Source: Acidimicrobiales bacterium (GTDB lineage: Bacteria; Actinomycetota; Acidimicrobiia; Acidimicrobiales; VFJN01). Taken from it: 8,286 nt of DNA. A model generated the notes under the pieces. The model was not told where the DNA came from. It was given only the letters and a program-made list of their open reading frames with translations, and did not search any database. Below, piece after piece: positions 5,182 to 8,286 of the stretch (within the stretch, counting starts at the first letter, position 1; each line of letters opens with the position of its first letter). The DNA is taken from NCBI GenBank assembly GCA_016936035.1, contig JAFGPU010000315.1, forward strand, positions 1 to 8,286, given 5' to 3'. The position numbers were made by a program, and so were the translations under genes.

Positions 5182-6372
5182 ATGAGCAGCTCTCGTGTCG
5201 TCATCCTGTCCGGTGCCCGCACCCCGATCGGGAAGCTGTCCGGCTCGCTCGCCTCGTTCTCCGCGGTCGAGCTCGGCGGTGTCGCCATCGCCAAGGCGCT
5301 CGAGCGGGCGGGCCTGCGCGGCGAGCAGGTGGAGTACGTGTACATGGGTCACGTGCTCCAGGCCGGTGCCGGCCAGATCACCGCCCGCCAGGCCGCCGTC
5401 AACGGCGGCATCCCCATGGACGTGCCCGCCACCACGGTGAACAAGGTGTGCCTGTCGGGAATGGACGCCATCTACCAGGCCGACCGTCGCATCCGAGCCG
5501 GCGACGCCGAGATCGTCCTGGCCGGCGGCATGGAGTCGATGACCAACGCCCCGCACCTGCTGCCCGGGGCGCGGGCCGGCTACCGCATCGGTGACCGCAC
5601 CATCGTCGACTCGATGATGTACGACGGCCTGTACTGCGCGTTCGACCAGTGCGCCATGGGCGAGGGCACGGAGCGCTACTCCCAGGCCCACGGGATGGAG
5701 CGCGAGCACATGGACGCCATGGCCGCCGAGTCGCACCGGCGCGCCGACGCCGCCCAGGCCGCCGGCCTCTTCGAGCACGAGATCGTCTCCGTCGCCGTCC
5801 CCCAGCGCAAGGGCGACGCGCTCATCGTGGGACACGACGAGGGCGTCCGGGGCGAGACCACCATCGAATCGCTCGCCGGCCTGCGACCGGCGTTCGACAC
5901 CAACGGGCACATCACCGCCGGCAACGCCAGCCAGATCAGTGATGGCGCGTCCGCCATGATCGTCACCACAGCCGAGGTGGCCGAGCGCCTCGGTGTCACC
6001 CCACTGGCCGAGATCCTCGCCTACGGGCAGGTCGCCGGCCCCGACGCCTCGCTGCTCCACCAGCCGTCCCGTGCGATCAAGGCCGCCCTCAAGCGGGCCG
6101 GCATGTCGGTGACCGACCTCGACCTCTTCGAGATCAACGAGGCCTTCGCCGCCGTCGGTGTCGCCTCGGCCGATGATCTGGGCATCTCCATGGACGTCGT
6201 GAACGTGAACGGAGGCGCCATCGCCATCGGCCACCCCCTCGGCATGTCGGGCAACCGCATCACGCTGCACCTCGCCCTCGAGCTCGCCCGGCGGGGCGGC
6301 GGCACGGGCGCAGCCGCGCTGTGCGGCGGCGGCGGCCAGGGTGACGCCATCATCATCCGCACGATGACCTGA
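5182..6372 (+). CDS. Acetyl-CoA C-acetyltransferase (thiolase)
   Basis: This 396-residue protein, full length for the family, condenses or cleaves acyl-CoA: two acetyl-CoA to acetoacetyl-CoA, or the reverse thiolysis, in the cytoplasm. All catalytic landmarks are present. The nucleophile is Cys90 in NKVCLSGMDAI, NEAFA lies near residue 319, His351 is in GGAIAIGHPLGMSG, and the acid/base Cys381 is in LCGGGGQG. GGMESMTNAPHL and GEGTERYSQ fit the biosynthetic/acetoacetyl-CoA branch, but chain-length preference cannot be decided by eye. ATG 5182 is chosen because homology starts at SSSRVVILSGARTPIGK and AGAGGGGG (5163-5170) lies 11 bases before it, a slightly long spacing. In-frame ATGs upstream would add a non-conserved N-terminus. 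An OsmC-like gene follows after 11 bp, probably on the same mRNA. Confidence 0.95.
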   Translation: MSSSRVVILSGARTPIGKLSGSLASFSAVELGGVAIAKALERAGLRGEQVEYVYMGHVLQAGAGQITARQAAVNGGIPMDVPATTVNKVCLSGMDAIYQADRRIRAGDAEIVLAGGMESMTNAPHLLPGARAGYRIGDRTIVDSMMYDGLYCAFDQCAMGEGTERYSQAHGMEREHMDAMAAESHRRADAAQAAGLFEHEIVSVAVPQRKGDALIVGHDEGVRGETTIESLAGLRPAFDTNGHITAGNASQISDGASAMIVTTAEVAERLGVTPLAEILAYGQVAGPDASLLHQPSRAIKAALKRAGMSVTDLDLFEINEAFAAVGVASADDLGISMDVVNVNGGAIAIGHPLGMSGNRITLHLALELARRGGGTGAAALCGGGGQGDAIIIRTMT

Positions 6373-6383
6373 CGGGAGACTTC

Positions 6384-6824
6384 ATGCCCGACGCCGCCGC
6401 GCCCCACCCCACCCGCACCTACGCGGTCCACGCCGAGACGCACGGCACGGGCGTGGGAGAGGTCCACACGAAGCAGTCCATCGTCCGGTTCGACTCGTCC
6501 CCCGCCCAGGGTCACGAGCTGCCCGGCCCGGCGGACCTGCTCACCTCCGCGTTCGCGGCCTGCATCATCAAGAACATCGAGCGGATGGGCGAGATCCTGC
6601 CCTTCCGCTACGACAGCGCCTCACTCGAGGTCACCGCCGAGCGCCAGGACCGACCGCCCAAGATCGTGCGGATCAGCTATGCACTCACCGTCGTGACCGA
6701 CGAGCCTCGACAGCGCGTCGACCTGCTGCATCGCAACATCCAGCGGCACGGCACCATCTTCAACACCCTCGCTGAGGTCTGCGAGGTCAGCGGAACCATC
6801 ACCGCCCTTCCACCACCCCCCTGA
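6384..6824 (+). CDS. OsmC family protein
   Basis: This 146-residue protein is of the OsmC/Ohr superfamily, whose members are dimers that reduce organic hydroperoxides with two cysteines. The first is Cys60 in LLTSAFAACIIKNIERM, the buried helix that carries the peroxidatic thiol. The second is Cys133 in LAEVCEVSGTI, matching the resolving cysteine near the C-terminus. The PGPADLLTSAFAAC run matches the family's GPxxLLxxALAAC pattern. Peroxidase activity is therefore plausible, although many broad-family OsmC proteins are uncharacterised. GGGAG (6374-6378), 5 bases before the ATG, supports the start. It lies 11 bp behind the thiolase gene, indicating an operon. The protein ends in a run of four prolines. 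Confidence 0.88.
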   Translation: MPDAAAPHPTRTYAVHAETHGTGVGEVHTKQSIVRFDSSPAQGHELPGPADLLTSAFAACIIKNIERMGEILPFRYDSASLEVTAERQDRPPKIVRISYALTVVTDEPRQRVDLLHRNIQRHGTIFNTLAEVCEVSGTITALPPPP

Positions 6825-6837
6825 TCCCCAGGTCGGG

Positions 6838-6890
6838 GGCTGTCTCTCGTGGCAGCGGGGGTTTGGGGCTAGCTGGAATCGAACCAGCGA
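6838..6890. repeat. Left copy of tRNA-3'-end direct repeat, with tRNA remnant
   Basis: The 53 bases align with 8184-8233: both begin GGCTGT, share TCTCGTGGCAGCGGG, then GGGGCTAGC, GAATCGAAC and GCGA. They differ by about three gapped positions and a few substitutions. Positions 6888-6865 on the minus strand form a T arm (GCTGG, TTCGATT, CCAGC) and a 3' acceptor strand TAGCCCC, followed by A at the discriminator position. The rest of a tRNA is missing beyond 6890, so this is a 3'-terminal remnant rather than a gene. Confidence 0.6.
6839..6856 (+). terminator. Weak hairpin after the thiolase-OsmC operon
   Basis: GCTGTC (6839-6844) pairs with GGCAGC (6851-6856), with one G-U pair and a 6-base loop, 14 bp after the OsmC stop. 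A G-rich run follows (GGGGGTTTGGGG) rather than a T-tract. Copy two of the repeat, near 8185, can form the same stem on the plus strand. It may serve as a terminator, but the pairing is modest. Confidence 0.25.
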
Positions 6891-6934
6891 TGGTCTGCCC
6901 CGGCTTTCGTGGAATCGCGTGACTGGACTCTGAT

Positions 6935-6960
6935 GCTGCTGTCCTGACGAGGACAGCGGT
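6935..6960 (+). other. Strong hairpin just inside the left border, upstream of the secreted-protein gene
   Basis: GCTGTCCT (6938-6945) and AGGACAGC (6950-6957) pair perfectly around a GACG tetraloop, and three more pairs (two wobble) extend the stem to 11 bp. It lies about 50 bases before the GTG at 7013. It could be a terminator for upstream transcription, a leader element, or an element-end structure. No T-tract follows on either side. Confidence 0.45.
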
Positions 6961-7012
6961 CAGCGCCGACACTCCGCGCTTGGCATGCTCACACCTGTCG
7001 AAGGGCTATCGA

Positions 7013-7774
7013 GTGAAGTTCAGGTCGCTCAAGTCAAGATCTAGACGGATCACGATCGCTGCAGGTGTCTTGGCGATCGTTGGGATGGTCGCGGTCGTCT
7101 CGGTCTCGGCCGCAGGGGCTGATCGAGGGCAGCTATCCGGGAGAGAGGAGGACGAGCCGACCCGCCGCAGGATGACCGCCGAGGATGTTCCTGTACACGC
7201 CTTCCAGCCGAGCCAGACAGGTGATGGCTCGGTCGAGTCGTTCAGTGCCTTCCTGGATGGCGTCAACGACATGCGCGAGGGTCTCGTGCTTGGTGCGCCA
7301 GTGAGTGTCGACCATCTGACGGCAATGTCTCAGGTCGTCGTGCACGGGCACGTTGCCGAGGTTGCCCTCGTGCGTAGCGACGTGCACATGGGGGACCTTT
7401 CGGCACAACAGATCGAGATGGTCATCACGGTCGCCGATCCCGCCATCGTCAAGTCCTCTGCGTCCGTTACCGCTGTCGATACGTGGCGACAGCAGCTTTG
7501 GTTGGGCGATCCCGTGCTGGCTGGCAGGGTCCTCGAGATGTTGCAGGCCGAGCTCGGTTCGGGGCCTGTCGGGGCCGACGCCGTTCTGTTCGGCACCATC
7601 GACCAGACCGTCGAGCGAAGCCTGCCGACACCATCGGTGCTCGACGGGCTCATCACCCTTGACGGTTCCGTGGCGCGCCTAGCGCCTAGCCCTGAGACGC
7701 CGAGCGACACGACACAAACGTTGGACGCCTTCAGCGACGCCAGGTCAGTCGTGGTTGCGATTCAAGATCGCTAG
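7013..7774 (+). CDS. Secreted protein of unknown function
   Basis: I do not recognise a family. The 253-residue product starts MKFRSLKSRSRRITIAAGVLAIVGMVAVVSVSAAGA: a strongly basic n-region, a hydrophobic core at about 13-33 and an AGA-D site for signal peptidase I after residue 36. There is no lipobox, so it is either secreted or held by an uncleaved anchor. The mature part begins with a charged segment (REEDEPTRRR). It then has alternating strands such as MSQVVVHGHVAEVALV, a segment IEMVITVADPA, and a Ser/Thr/Pro-rich tail. I chose GTG 7013 because AAGGG (7001-7005) lies 7 bases upstream. A TTG at 6980 would add 11 residues without a ribosome site. Codons are less GC-biased than in the neighbouring genes, and the gene lies between the tRNA repeats, both pointing to acquisition. 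Confidence 0.72.
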   Translation: MKFRSLKSRSRRITIAAGVLAIVGMVAVVSVSAAGADRGQLSGREEDEPTRRRMTAEDVPVHAFQPSQTGDGSVESFSAFLDGVNDMREGLVLGAPVSVDHLTAMSQVVVHGHVAEVALVRSDVHMGDLSAQQIEMVITVADPAIVKSSASVTAVDTWRQQLWLGDPVLAGRVLEMLQAELGSGPVGADAVLFGTIDQTVERSLPTPSVLDGLITLDGSVARLAPSPETPSDTTQTLDAFSDARSVVVAIQDR

Positions 7775-7833
7775 CGACGTGCCCCTGAAATGGCGTGTGG
7801 AAGGGTGCTCGCGATCTGTAATCGGGTCGGGGG

Positions 7834-8057
7834 ATGATGGCCCCGAGACGTGAGTTGAGACCTGAGGGTTGGAGCCACCATCCCGTCCTGCGCACCGTAT
7901 GCGACGGGCCGACGCCGTGGGAGGCGCTGTTGCCTCCGGAGGCGTTGGTGATGCCTGCCGAGCTCGTAGCGGTGGATCGTCCGTTGGGCGATCCGCGGTT
8001 GTTCGAGCCATTCGCCGCTGGTTCGAACCGGAGCTCGGCCGCCCGTCGATTCCGGTG
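7834..8057 (+). pseudogene. IS transposase N-terminal fragment, frameshifted and truncated
   Basis: The first frame reads GWSHHPVLRTVCDGPTPWE, then ALLPPEALVMPAELVAVDR and DPRLFEP. At 8009/8010 the match jumps by one base to the next frame, which continues IRRWFEPELGRPSIPV, so one base has probably been lost. The joined peptide resembles the N-terminal region of DDE transposases in the IS5/IS1182/ISNCY-like assemblage (the GRPSIPxETYLRLMFLK region). I infer this from memory and cannot assign the exact family. Similarity stops after about 8057, long before any catalytic Asp or Glu, so the fragment cannot make an active enzyme. No matching pair of terminal inverted repeats is visible. It lies between the secreted-protein gene and the tRNA and supports an old, decaying mobile region. 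Confidence 0.6.
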
Positions 8058-8183
8058 AACTGCGACAGGCCGCCACCCCCAAGTGGTGGACCCGGCCCAC
8101 AAACGTTCAGTGCCAGCGGGGTGTCCCAACGCCCGGCGTCACGGGAGTACCAAGCGTGCCGAGCGGTGATCGACGTGTGCGAC

Positions 8184-8280
<97 letters not shown>

Positions 8281-8286
8281 GCTGGC

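Noticed and set aside
5146..6270. A 374-codon minus-strand frame rich in Gly, Val, His and Asp
   Set aside because: It is antisense to the thiolase gene, where all catalytic residues are intact. Third-position GC bias explains the open frame.
6864..7220. Possible tmRNA 3' end, because of the T arm and GGGGC-type acceptor
   Set aside because: The minus strand beyond it overlaps the secreted-protein gene, there is no tag-peptide frame or 5' partner sequence at the expected distance, and no encoded CCA.
8073..8089. CCACC/GGTGG inverted repeat beyond the transposase fragment, considered as an IS end
   Set aside because: The arms are only 5 bp and no matching terminal repeat is visible at 7775-7833, so no IS boundary can be assigned.

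Overview
The window is high-GC DNA from an actinobacterium. The base composition, a mycothiol-type maleylpyruvate isomerase family protein and start signals that look leaderless all fit that phylum. The layout reminds me of Acidimicrobiia-like lineages, but I cannot fix the rank below phylum from the sequence alone. Most of the window is ordinary chromosomal housekeeping and accessory metabolism. The last 1.4 kb looks acquired.

Left part (1-2404): a CorA-type Mg2+/Co2+ channel runs off the left edge on the minus strand. It is transcribed divergently from a mycothiol-dependent maleylpyruvate isomerase family protein, with only 28 bp between the two start codons. That gene converges with a DUF3105 lipoprotein gene across a short GC-rich gap holding two hairpins.

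Middle (2405-4964, all minus): a saccharopine-dehydrogenase-like NAD(P)-binding oxidoreductase is preceded, 5 bp away, by a 45-residue single-span membrane protein gene. The leader upstream of this pair contains a degraded tRNA 3' half. Beyond it lies a two-gene operon of dihydrofolate-reductase-fold proteins, ending in a long GC-rich hairpin.

Right-middle (4965-6824, plus): after a 217-bp intergenic region with a perfect 11-bp inverted repeat come an acetyl-CoA C-acetyltransferase (thiolase) and an OsmC-family protein, 11 bp apart and probably one transcript. The pair suggests fatty-acid or acetoacetyl-CoA metabolism next to thiol-based peroxide handling, but the functional link is inference.

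Right end (6838-8286): an intact tRNA-Ile(GAT) lies on the minus strand at 8207-8280. Its 3' end and downstream flank are repeated, imperfectly, at 6838-6890. Between the copies is a 1.3-kb segment with visibly lower GC. It carries a secreted orphan protein (7013-7774) and the frameshifted N-terminus of an IS transposase. This has the architecture of a decayed element integrated at the 3' end of a tRNA gene and is the most interesting part of the window. No integrase is visible, so it would be a remnant, a non-autonomous element, or a tRNA-duplication scar.
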